Positions 43,047 through 51,110 of a stretch of DNA of 64,000 nt are shown piece by piece. The notes below the pieces were generated by a model. It ran no database searches. It was given only the letters and a program-made list of their open reading frames with translations, and was not told where the DNA came from. This DNA is from Limisphaerales bacterium. Its GTDB lineage: Bacteria; Verrucomicrobiota; Verrucomicrobiia; Limisphaerales; SXTU01. Location: NCBI GenBank assembly GCA_009773355.1, contig WRPG01000015.1, positions 94,676 through 158,675 on the forward strand, read 5' to 3'. Both the position numbers and the translations under genes were made by a program. Position 1 is the stretch's first letter, and each line of letters starts with the position of its first letter.

Positions 43047-43667
43047 CTACCTCGCCCGGCGGACGACCAGCCTGAGCACGCCTTGGATCACCAGCTCTTG
43101 GGCGGGGAGAAGGTCGGGGTAGTTCGGGTTCTCGGCCTTGAGATAGGGTTTGCCGTTGCGCGTCAGGAAGGTCTTGAGCGTGCTCTCCCCATCAATCAAC
43201 GCCGCCACGACATCCCCCGGCTTCGGGGTGGCGCCGTGCTCCAGCACGACGAGATCGCCTTCGATGATGTGCTTGCCGACCATCGAATCCCCGCGCACCT
43301 CCAGCGCAAAGGTCCGGGGCGTCGGTTTGAAGTTGAGCGTGCCGATGTCGATGGACACGCAGCCCTTCGCTTCCTGCGTGCGCTCCTGCGGCAACCCGGC
43401 GGGGATGGAGCCAAACACGGGGATGTCCGCGACCCGCTGGCGGAACCGTTGCAGCGGGGAGACGATTCTGAGCGACCGGGCCCGGCCCGTGCTGGCTTCG
43501 AGGAAGCCTTTCTGCCGAATGAGCCGCAGGTGTTCCGACACCGCGTTAAGGCTGCGGAAGCCGAAGTGCCGGGCGATTTCGGCCAGTGTGGGTGCGTTAC
43601 CGGCTTGCTCCTGCTCTCGGCGGATGTGGTCGAGGATTTGCTGCTGGCGGCGCGTGAGGGATGGCAT
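43047..43667 (-). CDS. lexA: LexA repressor
   Basis: 206 residues from ATG 43667. The N-terminal winged helix (LTRRQQQILDHIRREQ...PTLAEIARHFGFRSLNAVSEHLRLI) is followed by the cleavage site A90-G91 (SIPAGLP) and the protease domain with catalytic S128 (GDSM) and K165 (STLKTF). LexA represses SOS genes and cuts itself with RecA filaments. An SOS box overlaps its own start codon, so it is autoregulated and also controls the polymerase fusion and GIY-YIG genes behind it. Because it sits in an island, it may be an accessory LexA besides a chromosomal one. Confidence 0.95.
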   Translation of the reverse strand: MPSLTRRQQQILDHIRREQEQAGNAPTLAEIARHFGFRSLNAVSEHLRLIRQKGFLEASTGRARSLRIVSPLQRFRQRVADIPVFGSIPAGLPQERTQEAKGCVSIDIGTLNFKPTPRTFALEVRGDSMVGKHIIEGDLVVLEHGATPKPGDVVAALIDGESTLKTFLTRNGKPYLKAENPNYPDLLPAQELVIQGVLRLVVRRAR

Positions 43668-43686
43668 ACTGAATGCAATTACAGTA
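43667..43686 (-). promoter_or_regulatory. SOS box (LexA operator)
   Basis: TACTG-N10-CAGTA, matching the E. coli-type LexA box CTG-N10-CAG with both flanking TA pairs. Its last bases overlap the lexA ATG. A TTGACT at 43710-43715 (minus strand) and TACTGT inside the box make a possible -35/-10 pair, so bound LexA would cover the promoter. The transcript would be almost leaderless. Confidence 0.85.
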
Positions 43687-43804
43687 TTTCATCACATACC
43701 GCAGTCAACGGGGAGTTGTTCACAACTAGGCGTAGGTTTGGGCGTGGAGTGGGAATCTCCACTCGGGCGATCGGCAAGTGTAGCTGGTGGGTTTTCAAAT
43801 TCGG

Positions 43805-44362
43805 TTAGGGTTTGGCACCGAACAACCAGCGGTCCCCCTCTGGCCCAACGGCTAGCGACAACGCAGAAACCCCTAGCTCACGCAGCGATTTTGCGCGGCT
43901 CAGATGCGCGGATATTTCCTTGCCATGCACTACCAGGACGAACTTCAACTTCCACTCCGCTGGTCGATCGAAGCTGGTCGCCATAATGATCTGGCCGATT
44001 GCTTTGTAGAGCTTCTGTTCTGGTTGTCCTGTCGATTGCCCCTCCACTTCGGCGATCAGGCAGACTTTCGACGCGGGGTGGAACGCGACGATGTCCCGGT
44101 CCCCTTCAAAAGGTGGCACCGCATTCTTCTTGAACCAGTCAGCGCGGGATTTCCCTACTTGCACACCCAGCCCGACTAAGGCCTCACGTGCCTGCTCCCC
44201 CTCGGACTCCATGCGCTTCTGATTCGCAATGGCTTCCGGCGTCGTTCGAGGACTGCCCGTGCGCCCCACTTCAGAAGCATCAATATCCACGTAGACTTTC
44301 CAGCCCTCACCGGGAGGGCAGTAGCGCCGGACGAACTGGAACTTTGCCTCTGGCTGGAACAT
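43805..44362 (-). CDS. Unknown protein with degenerate PD-(D/E)XK-like pattern
   Basis: 185 residues from ATG 44362. The middle has GDRDIVAFHPASKVCLIAEVEGQSTGQPEQKLYKAIGQI, in pieces: D, then a strand ending E-V-E-G, then a helix with Q. This looks like the PD-(D/E)XK core, but the usual E-x-K reads E-V-E, so catalysis is doubtful. The C-terminus (KLKFVLVVHGKEISAHLSRAKSLRELGV) looks like the closing strand-helix pair. It is upstream of lexA on the same strand with 137 bases between. Confidence 0.65.
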   Translation of the reverse strand: MFQPEAKFQFVRRYCPPGEGWKVYVDIDASEVGRTGSPRTTPEAIANQKRMESEGEQAREALVGLGVQVGKSRADWFKKNAVPPFEGDRDIVAFHPASKVCLIAEVEGQSTGQPEQKLYKAIGQIIMATSFDRPAEWKLKFVLVVHGKEISAHLSRAKSLRELGVSALSLAVGPEGDRWLFGAKP

Positions 44363-44426
44363 AAGGTGTCAGGTGTGGTTTGTTTACGACGACGCAAAGT
44401 GAAAAGGCGACATGGTGCTGGCAGGA

Positions 44427-45398
44427 TTACGAAAGTCGCAGCGCTGCCAGCAGCAGCTTGGCCTTGGGCTCGGGAATGCGCTTTAGCCCAAAGTCGTCCT
44501 TGGTGAAGTGAGCCGTCACCCGGCGCTCGAATCGGTTTCCCTTGGGCAGCGGGAACCGCCAGAAGCGCTCCTCGGGCAACCGCTGCACGGCCAGCATGGG
44601 CAGCACGGCCGCGAACCCACCAGCGGCAACCATGTCCGCCTGCTGCAAGTCTGAATCGAGTCCGATCACTTCCCCTGTGCTCACCTTTCCGTCCTGCGTG
44701 GACAGCGGAACAATCGGATGACGCCCGGCATCCCGCAGCACAAGCCGTTGCGCCAATCCGCGAATTCCTGCCTCGTCACGAAGTGCTGGCGCCGCGGCCT
44801 TCGGAACGAACAGCGCCGTGCGGAGCGTGCCCAGCTCTTTCTGCGGCTCAGGCTTATCATCCGGCTGCGCCCAGCACAGGCTGACCCCGTAAACCTGATC
44901 GTAGGTCTGGATCATCGACCCGCCGTGATTCGCACTCAAGTCGAGCCGGGCCTCTGGAAAAATCTGCCTGATTTTGTCGAGCCTGGGGAGAATGAGCCAG
45001 TTGATCAGGAAGTCTGGTGCCAGCACGCGCAACTTGTCGGGTTCGACGGCCTGCTTCTCCCGGAACCGCTTGAGGCTCAGGATTTGTGCCTCGGCCATGC
45101 GGTGCAGGTCTTCCCCGGCGTCCGTCAGCACCACTCCGCCGTCCTTGCGCTCGATGAGCTTGGTCTTGAAGAAGGTCTCCAGTTCCTTGATCTGGCGGCT
45201 GAACTGGCTCTGGCGGCTGGCATTGCCGCCCGCCGCCAGCGTCACGCTTCCCGCCGCCGCCACGCGGCAAAACGCGGTGAGCCGGTCCAGCGAGATGCCC
45301 GGCGGAAGCTCCAGTTCGTCAGCGGCCAGGAGTTGGGCCTTTGACGGACGATTGCGCCGTGGCTCGCCACCCATCAGCCTACGGAAGGAAAGATTCAT
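44427..45398 (-). CDS. LysR-like transcriptional regulator
   Basis: 323 residues from ATG 45398, with AGGA about eight bases upstream. A proline/arginine-rich N-terminal extension of about 35 residues precedes the LysR HTH (about 36-95: LDRLTAFCRVAAAGSVTLAAGGNASRQ and QFSRQIKELETFF). A periplasmic-binding-like effector domain follows (LRVLAPDFLINWLILPRLDKI to the end). The HTH helix is less typical than usual because of the Ala/Gly-rich turn. It diverges from the AAA ATPase gene, a standard LysR-target arrangement, and a perfect palindrome overlaps its ribosome-binding site. Confidence 0.85.
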   Translation of the reverse strand: MNLSFRRLMGGEPRRNRPSKAQLLAADELELPPGISLDRLTAFCRVAAAGSVTLAAGGNASRQSQFSRQIKELETFFKTKLIERKDGGVVLTDAGEDLHRMAEAQILSLKRFREKQAVEPDKLRVLAPDFLINWLILPRLDKIRQIFPEARLDLSANHGGSMIQTYDQVYGVSLCWAQPDDKPEPQKELGTLRTALFVPKAAAPALRDEAGIRGLAQRLVLRDAGRHPIVPLSTQDGKVSTGEVIGLDSDLQQADMVAAGGFAAVLPMLAVQRLPEERFWRFPLPKGNRFERRVTAHFTKDDFGLKRIPEPKAKLLLAALRLS

Positions 45399-45407
45399 TA
45401 TGACTTC

Positions 45408-45420
45408 CTAGTAATACTAG
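45408..45420. promoter_or_regulatory. Perfect palindrome CTAGTAATACTAG
   Basis: Thirteen bases, symmetric about the central A, ten bases upstream of the LysR ATG and overlapping its AGGA. AT-rich within GC-rich surroundings. Likely an operator for autoregulation of the LysR gene and possibly for the divergent AAA gene. Confidence 0.5.
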
Positions 45421-45567
45421 CGCTGTGTATTGACTCCTGGAAGTTAGCGGATGTTAAGTCCCTGTCAACGTCCGTGCCGGCTTCAGGCGGGGCGCTTGAA
45501 GCCTCCCTGAAGCCGCAAAGTTACTCACGCATTCAAGCTCAATCCAAACCACCCACCCCGATTCCCC

Positions 45568-46749
45568 ATGAAACGCAATTCACATTCGCCCCGCTTCCTT
45601 GATCTCGGCGAACAGCCCAAAGATGAACTCAACGAGGAGCCGTCACCCAAACCGACAGACAAAAGCTACACATGGAGCTCCGCCTCGACTTACGCCTTTC
45701 AAGTGCGGGCGTTTGTGACGCAGACGTACCTGCGCAAGATCTCTGACGACTGCCTGGAGATGGGCGCCTGCCTCCCTGCGGAGTTCGAATACGATCATGG
45801 GCGACGGGCGGTGTTCCTCAACTCCGGCAACCTGGCCTTCGCCATCCAAGGCCGGCTCTACCACTACCGCGCCGACGTCCAGGAGTGTTCCCAGAGCCTC
45901 TGCTCCAATGCCAGCATCACCGAACTGGTCACGACCTTGAAGCGGGAAATCAAGGAGAACAACCCGCTCCGGCGCAAACATCTGCAACTCGTCGCGTCCC
46001 AAGGCGACTTCCGCGGAGTGATGAAGCCCGTTCCCTCGGGCACTTTCAGCAAGCTGGTGCTCGACCCGCTCACGGCGGAGGACATCTTCGACAACACCAT
46101 CCTTCAGATGGAGAGCTTGAGCTCCGGCAACGGCATCATCCTCCACGGACGCCCGGGAACCGGCAAATCCTTGACCTGCCAGGCGATTGTGCATGAGGCC
46201 ATCCAGCGCGGCCTGTCCACTTGCTACGTGATGGGCGAGGCGGACTTCAGTGGCCTGGATCGTTTTTTGCAGGAGTTTCTCGACCCGTGCATCGTGATCT
46301 TCGAGGACATCGATGCGTTTGCGTGCAGCCGCTTCGAGCAGGGTTCCTCGGTTTTCGCCGACTTCCTGCAGATGCTCTCTGGCCTCACCGAGCGGCGGGA
46401 ACAACGGGTGGTGATCGCCACGACCAACCATCTGGACGCGCTGGATGAGGCGATTCGCAACCGGCCGGTTCGTTTCAACCGCAAATACTGGTTTCAGGAT
46501 CCGACCAATGATCAGATCGACCATCTCCTGGAACTGTATTTCGGCGCCGCCCTCATCCCACCCCTACTAAAGCGCATCTGTCACGACCAGGGTTTCACCG
46601 GGGCGCACATCAGCGAGGTGAAGCGCACCACCGAAATGCTCGCCCACAAGCGCCACCTCACCCTGCCCGAGGTGTTCGCCGACGCGGTGCATGTGGTGCA
46701 GGGACATTTCTCTCCGCAAACCAAGCAAGTCGGGTTCGGAGTGCGTTAG
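45568..46749 (+). CDS. AAA+ ATPase (BCS1/Cdc48-like core)
   Basis: 393 residues from ATG 45568. An N-terminal region of about 160 residues with no known motif (starts with a Pro/Glu-rich linker, then beta-rich) precedes an AAA+ core: Walker A HGRPGTGKS near 192-200, Walker B IVIFEDIDAF near 246-255, sensor I ATTN near 290 and an Arg-rich stretch RNRPVRFNRK. A helical lid follows. Such ATPases remodel proteins as hexamers. No protease or membrane segment is attached. It is divergent from the LysR gene and otherwise alone, so the substrate is unknown. Confidence 0.88.
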   Translation: MKRNSHSPRFLDLGEQPKDELNEEPSPKPTDKSYTWSSASTYAFQVRAFVTQTYLRKISDDCLEMGACLPAEFEYDHGRRAVFLNSGNLAFAIQGRLYHYRADVQECSQSLCSNASITELVTTLKREIKENNPLRRKHLQLVASQGDFRGVMKPVPSGTFSKLVLDPLTAEDIFDNTILQMESLSSGNGIILHGRPGTGKSLTCQAIVHEAIQRGLSTCYVMGEADFSGLDRFLQEFLDPCIVIFEDIDAFACSRFEQGSSVFADFLQMLSGLTERREQRVVIATTNHLDALDEAIRNRPVRFNRKYWFQDPTNDQIDHLLELYFGAALIPPLLKRICHDQGFTGAHISEVKRTTEMLAHKRHLTLPEVFADAVHVVQGHFSPQTKQVGFGVR

Positions 46750-46909
46750 CGACAGCGGTTCTCAAGGAGAGCCGCCATGTCATCTTGTAACGCAATGCGC
46801 CTGTGGCTGTCCGTCGAGTCCGGGAGGAATAGTTGTCGTTGCCGGATTCGTGGAACCCGATGCATCAAGCGGACCGACATCGCCTCCTTACGCCGGAAAT
46901 ACCAGCGGC

Positions 46910-47611
46910 AGTTGCCAGGCCCCACGATCCCACCAGCGCACGCAGGTCGCCGGGATAGTCCTGCAGATCGCCAACCGTGCGCAGTCCAGCTCCTGCGAGA
47001 GGTTCCTCGGTGACCTTCCCCACCCCATGTAGAGCGCGCACAGGGAGTGGGCGCAGGAACGCCACCTTCTCCGACTACCGAATCAAGGTCAGGCCATCGG
47101 GCTTCTCAAAATCACTGGCCAGTTTGGCGAGCAGCTTGTTGGAAGCCACCCCGATGCTGGCGGAGAGTCCCCGTCGCTCACGAATCGTCAGCTTGAGCGA
47201 CCGCGTCAGCGGCAAAGCTGCTTCCAACGCTTCATCGGCCGTGCCGAACGGCCGCGACTCGGTGACGTCCACGTAGGCCTCGTCCACCGACACCTGCTGA
47301 ATGCGTTCACCCGCGAGTGCTCGCACCACAGCCATGATCGCGCGGGACTCCGCTTGATAGGCCTCCATGCGCGGACGGACGAACACACCAGCAGGGCACA
47401 GGCGACCGGCGGTCACACTCGGCATCGCGGAGCGAACCCCAAACCTCCGGGCCTCGTAGCTGGCCGCCGCCACCACGCCTCGCTGAGTGGGTGGGGAACC
47501 GACTATCACCGGCATGCCCCGCAATTCCGGATGGTCACGCTGCTCGACGGAGGCGTAGAACGCGTCCATGTCGAGGTGCAGGATGACACGGTGCTTGGTG
47601 GCTGCCTCCAT
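46910..47611 (-). pseudogene. dinB: Broken DNA polymerase IV (dinB)
   Basis: The frame from ATG 47611 gives 178 residues of a clear Y-family polymerase (HLDMDAFYASVEQ, VSVDEAYVDV, SIGVASNKLLAKLASDFEKPDGL), ending at a stop at 47075. The next piece continues in another frame (about 47061-46910): FLRPLPVRALHGVGKVTEE and LAGAGLRTVGDL, the HhH/thumb region. The rest, including the little finger, is absent. So there is one frameshift near 47070 and a 3' truncation. The catalytic palm is kept, but a functional polymerase is unlikely. It is coupled to the DUF72 gene by a one-base overlap (TGATG). Confidence 0.9.
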
Positions 47612-48570
47612 CAGGAATTGGATTCAGTCATGGCCGCAATCGTCTCCAGCGCATTCCCCTCCAGTCTGTTGTTCACATAGATGAACGCCTGTTTGGCCTG
47701 CTGCTTTGCTCCGGCAATCAGCTTCTTCCCGGCCTCCCGCGCCTCATCGTTGACCTCCTTCACTGATTTGTAAGGGCTGAACTCCTTCACGGCATCCTCG
47801 TAGTTGCGGCCGGGCTTCAACAGGAATCTCGCTGCCACCATCGAGTCGCTGGTGTCGCTGCCCGGAACAACCATCTGCTCTCCCACAGTCGGCATCATCG
47901 ACCAGTTGTTGAACACGTGAACCACCCCGTGCCGCCGGAGAACAGTGAAGTAGTCGGGCTGGAGCCAGTCCTTGTTCCGCAGTTCCACCCCGTAGTGCCA
48001 GCCCTTCGGCAGTCTGGCGAGGAAGCGGTCGAGGTCCACCACGAAGTCCCGGCCATGCTGGTAGTCGGTGGCGTAGAACCGGCTGAACTCAAAAATCAGC
48101 AAGCCGACGCTTTTGCGGAACGGCTCGCAGGCTTTCAGGAATGCCCGCTCGAAGAGGTCAGCGTTGAGGAAGTTGCTGTTTGGTTTCCCGGCCTTGATGC
48201 CGAAACGGGGCAGGTTGGTGAACCGCTTCAGCGTGATGTCGTCGGTCACTTTGAAAGTGAACCGAAAATCAGCGGGCACTTTCTCGACCAGGCCAGCGAG
48301 GTATTTCTCCGAGGGAAACTGGTAGTAGGCGGCATCCACGCAGACGGTTTTGAACACCTCCGCATACTCGGTGAGGCAGTCGCGCTCGAACCGGGCTTCA
48401 GCGAACTTCCCGCGATACGCGTAGCGCGGCTCATCATAAAGCTGGCCGCACCAGCCGGGATACTTCCACGACGACGTGCCGAGGTAGATGCCTTCCAATG
48501 CAAGCACCGCCATCGCCGCCCGCAGCCGGGCTTTCAGAACGGGCTCAGGGACCGGGAGCAGTTCAGACAC
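47611..48570 (-). CDS. DUF72 family protein
   Basis: 319 residues if started at GTG 48570; ATG 48513 is the next choice. The open frame runs further up to 48795, but that part is a restriction-gene remnant, so I do not include it. DUF72 features: YLGTSSWKYPGW near the start, CVDAAYYQFPSEKYL, FTFKVTDDITLKRF, IFEFSRFY and VELRNKDWL, a TIM-barrel-like pattern. The function of DUF72 (YecE-like) proteins is unknown. It overlaps the broken dinB by one base, so both were probably one operon. Confidence 0.85.
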   Translation of the reverse strand: MSELLPVPEPVLKARLRAAMAVLALEGIYLGTSSWKYPGWCGQLYDEPRYAYRGKFAEARFERDCLTEYAEVFKTVCVDAAYYQFPSEKYLAGLVEKVPADFRFTFKVTDDITLKRFTNLPRFGIKAGKPNSNFLNADLFERAFLKACEPFRKSVGLLIFEFSRFYATDYQHGRDFVVDLDRFLARLPKGWHYGVELRNKDWLQPDYFTVLRRHGVVHVFNNWSMMPTVGEQMVVPGSDTSDSMVAARFLLKPGRNYEDAVKEFSPYKSVKEVNDEAREAGKKLIAGAKQQAKQAFIYVNNRLEGNALETIAAMTESNS

Positions 48571-48599
48571 AAGCCTGCATTTAGCAGCCCCGGGGCAGG

Positions 48600-49069
48600 C
48601 TCGCCAGCTAGTTTGAGGTAAGCGGCGGTCGAAAAGTGCGGCGGCAGGCAGAAAGGCGGGATTGAAAGCCAGCCCATCAGCCGGCTTCGCGCCGCGTGCG
48701 TAGGTGCGGGCGAGCCAGAAGCAGAAGTGGAACAGCTCCCGTGTGGCCGTGATGGCGTCGAACTGCCGGATTGGCTTGTGGCTGTTAACCGCCAAGTTGC
48801 CAAAGTTCCTTTAGCACTCGTGCCTTGGCAAACATCGCGTCGCCTACCGTTTTCTTGAACGTCGGTTCGTGGATCAAGGCGCTGAGGTGCTCCTGATAGG
48901 GCAGCTTGAGCGCCGAGTCGTGCTTGTAGAGCCAATGCACGGCCAGTTCCAACGTGTGCCGCGCGTAGCAGCACGCCGCCCGCGCATCTTGAAAGGCTAG
49001 CGCCTCCGCCTGGCCCGCCGCCTCGTGCAGGTCGGGCCATTCCGCTTTGAGGAAGGCGAAGTTGCTCAT
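48600..49069 (-). pseudogene. hsdR: Remnant of type I restriction subunit HsdR (N-terminus)
   Basis: From ATG 49069 the frame reads an HsdR-type N-terminal DUF4145 region (FLKAEWPDLHEAAGQAEAL, YARHTLELAVHWLYKHD, LSALIHEPTFKKTVGDAMF) to KELWQLGG and a stop at 48785. One extra T near 48802 breaks the frame: removing it gives KELGNLAVNSHKPI, and the next frame continues FDAITATRELFHFCFWLARTYARGAKP to about 48640. The helicase and nuclease parts of HsdR are missing, so the gene is dead. It begins four bases inside the end of AbiEii. Confidence 0.85.
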
Positions 49070-50097
49070 GTGGTTTGGTTGATCCGGGCTTCCAGGCCGC
49101 GCACCGCCTCGATGATTCTCACGAACGATGGGGGATCAGCCAGAAACATCGGCCGCATCGCATGATAATCCCTTTCCAATTCAGCCAGTCGAGAATCAGG
49201 TGGCACCAGCCGGAAGGTGCCTGGCTTCGCCAAATCATATCGCGCCCAGCCCGCTGGGAAGAACCGGCTCTTCCAGTCCGCCACGCGCTGCCGTAAATCT
49301 GCGCGCGCCAATGCGCGTTCAACCACGGCGTGCCGGGCCAGCGCGGCCATGTCGGAGTAATGCCGCGAGTAACGGTCGCGCATGGGCTTGGCCGGGTCAC
49401 GATGATGCTCTGCGTGCAGAATCGTCGCCTTCTCCCAGAAGGTCCGCTCCAGTTCCAGCGCCACCAGTTCACAGCGGAAATCGGCGAACTGCTTCGGAAA
49501 CTCCTCCGCCACCCAGGAACTCACCGCGTGCGTTCCCGCCGGCCTTTGGTCCGTCAACGAACCAAACTCCAGTTTCACGGTGCGGCCCAGATACTCGAAA
49601 CCCGTGGGCACGTTGGACGGATAATGGAAAAGCACCACCGGCGAATGGGTCGTGCCGTCCACTTGAAACTCCATCCATGCCCGGCCTCTGCTTCGCTCGC
49701 CGAGCGACTCCCGCACCATCCGCTCCAATTCCGGCACAAACTGCTCGCGCACCCGCTCAATGCATGCTGCTTCCAGTTCCTTCATTCGCGACTCGGCCTG
49801 CTTGCGGCTGTCAGCTTGTTCCACCCATTCCTCGCTGATGCCGAGGAACGCGGGACTCACCGACAAATCAATGTCCTCGGAAAAGCGCCCGATCACCCCG
49901 AACACTTTCGACAACGACGTGCCGCCTTTGAACACCAGTTGACTGGCAAACTCTGGGTGCGCAAACAGCACCGCAAGAGTCCACGAAACCCAAAAATCCT
50001 TCTCCACCATCACCGGCGACAAACCACGTCGGTTTGCCGTTTCCCGGATGAGCAGGGCTTGGTCCGAGACAAGGCGTTTGAAGAATTCCAGTTTCAC
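49066..50097 (-). CDS. AbiEii/AbiGii-type nucleotidyltransferase toxin
   Basis: 343 residues from ATG 50097, three bases after the antitoxin stop. The nucleotidyltransferase signature is complete: VFKGGTSLSKVFGV at 55-68 and EDIDLS at 74-79 (E74, D75, D77). A conserved helical region with KDFWVSWTLAVLF lies before it and DRYSRHYSDMAAL in the C-terminal half. AbiEii toxins are type IV partners that block growth or phage reproduction by acting as nucleotidyltransferases; AbiEi counteracts them without direct binding. The pair lies inside a decayed restriction locus. Confidence 0.92.
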   Translation of the reverse strand: MKLEFFKRLVSDQALLIRETANRRGLSPVMVEKDFWVSWTLAVLFAHPEFASQLVFKGGTSLSKVFGVIGRFSEDIDLSVSPAFLGISEEWVEQADSRKQAESRMKELEAACIERVREQFVPELERMVRESLGERSRGRAWMEFQVDGTTHSPVVLFHYPSNVPTGFEYLGRTVKLEFGSLTDQRPAGTHAVSSWVAEEFPKQFADFRCELVALELERTFWEKATILHAEHHRDPAKPMRDRYSRHYSDMAALARHAVVERALARADLRQRVADWKSRFFPAGWARYDLAKPGTFRLVPPDSRLAELERDYHAMRPMFLADPPSFVRIIEAVRGLEARINQTT

Positions 50098-50100
50098 AAA

Positions 50101-50700
50101 TCACCGCTCCGCCAGTTCCCGGAACAGCGGATGCATCCACGCCGGCGCAAGCCGCAGGTCTTTCAACAACCGCTGCCGCTCCTTCGCCGGCAGTGTGCGC
50201 TTCAAATGCGATATTCGTTCCGGCGTGATGTGCTCCTTGCCCAGATGGCGCAGCGCCTGCATCAGCAGGCCGCTCAAGCGCCCCGCCGCCGCCATGTTGC
50301 GCGGCGTTGTCAGGCGCAACTGGATTTCCTGCCGCCCAAACTTCACCGTGCGCGACGGCCCATCGGTCAGGAACACCACCTTGGCCGGCACTTGCTCGGA
50401 CAAGCCCAGCAGGTTCGTCGCATAGGCTCCGGCGGGTTGCAGGCGAATCCGGTCTTTCCCGGCCAGCGCCTTCGCCACCTTCTCAATGTCCGGCGACAAC
50501 TGCCCCAGTTCTGGATGCTGCCGGGGATACTCATAAAGGCCCCGTGCCAGGCGGCGAATCGTCCCCTTCGTCGCCAGACGTGACAGTGCCTTGTCCACGG
50601 CAGCGCGGCTGCCGAGGTCCAAAAATGAATTCGGGGTGAAGGCGGAACCCCTCCCGCTGCCGTAGATTCGGCTTATCAACTTGTCATCAATGGTTTGCAC
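50101..50700 (-). CDS. AbiEi-type antitoxin and transcriptional autorepressor (DUF6088-like)
   Basis: 199 residues from GTG 50700 (VQTIDDKLISRIYG). The N-terminal winged helix (FLDLGSRAAVDKALSRLATKGTIRRLARGLYEYP) and a C-terminal antitoxin domain (RIRLQPAGAYATNLLGL, VVFLTDGPSRTVKFG) fit AbiEi/DUF6088. AbiEi proteins bind inverted repeats upstream of their own operon and neutralise AbiEii. A matching ten-base inverted repeat lies 20-51 bases upstream. Tight spacing with the toxin gene supports the pair. Confidence 0.88.
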   Translation of the reverse strand: MQTIDDKLISRIYGSGRGSAFTPNSFLDLGSRAAVDKALSRLATKGTIRRLARGLYEYPRQHPELGQLSPDIEKVAKALAGKDRIRLQPAGAYATNLLGLSEQVPAKVVFLTDGPSRTVKFGRQEIQLRLTTPRNMAAAGRLSGLLMQALRHLGKEHITPERISHLKRTLPAKERQRLLKDLRLAPAWMHPLFRELAER

Positions 50701-50719
50701 TCGATTACTGCCCTAATTC

Positions 50720-50751
50720 TTGTCAGAAAAACTGCCTACTATTTCTGACAA
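50720..50751. promoter_or_regulatory. Inverted-repeat operator of the abiE operon
   Basis: TTGTCAGAAA (50720-50729) and TTTCTGACAA (50742-50751) are perfect inverted repeats with a 12-base gap, just upstream of the AbiEi start. Known AbiEi antitoxins repress by binding inverted repeats in this place. The right arm may also contribute the -35 element (TTGTCA on the minus strand). Confidence 0.7.
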
Positions 50752-50808
50752 ACAATGACACCTTGCAAGCCTTAAAATCCCTTTCTTCTTGACAACACTT
50801 TCGCCACC

Positions 50809-50839
50809 GCCCAGAACCGCGTCGGACGCGGTTCTGGGC
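50809..50839. repeat. Strong 14-base-pair hairpin
   Basis: GCCCAGAACCGCGT and ACGCGGTTCTGGGC around a three-base loop, a perfect stem. There is no T-run on either side, so a factor-independent terminator is not certain. It lies between the abiE operator and an hsdS remnant and may be a leftover of a mobile element or a bidirectional terminator. Confidence 0.6.
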
Positions 50840-50908
50840 TGGCCTCGCGCGCGCGACCCGCCCGCTGGCACTGCTCGAAGCAGTGGGTGCTTTTGGCAAG
50901 TTCGTCCA

Positions 50909-51000
50909 TCACAGCTCTCCTTTGAGGGCACGGTGCTGGAGGGTGGCGAAGAGCGCGTCCAGCTCCGCCATCTCCAGCCACTTGGCGCACGGGAAAGTGA
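50909..51000 (-). pseudogene. hsdS: Remnant of hsdS 3' end, copy 1
   Basis: The minus-strand frame AKWLEMAELDALFATLQHRALKGEL-stop is the typical end of a type I specificity subunit (given here in its natural break: AKWLEMAELDAL / FATLQHRALKGEL). Nothing of the recognition domains remains. 54 of 62 bases match the other hsdS end at 51783-51845, in the same orientation. Confidence 0.75.
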
Positions 51001-51110
51001 GATTCGAGGCGGACACAAATCAATGCTGTGCAAAACATTTGCCTTTCTCGCAAGGATGGTTCCTCCCACATTTTCACCGCCCCGGCCTTCACAAAACCAA
51101 CATCGCAACC

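Noticed and set aside
47611..48795. A 394-residue DUF72 protein starting at 48795
   Set aside because: The first 60 or so residues are out-of-place HsdR text (SHKPIRQFDAITATRELFHFCFWLARTY), so the frame is a chance read-through from a remnant into the real gene.
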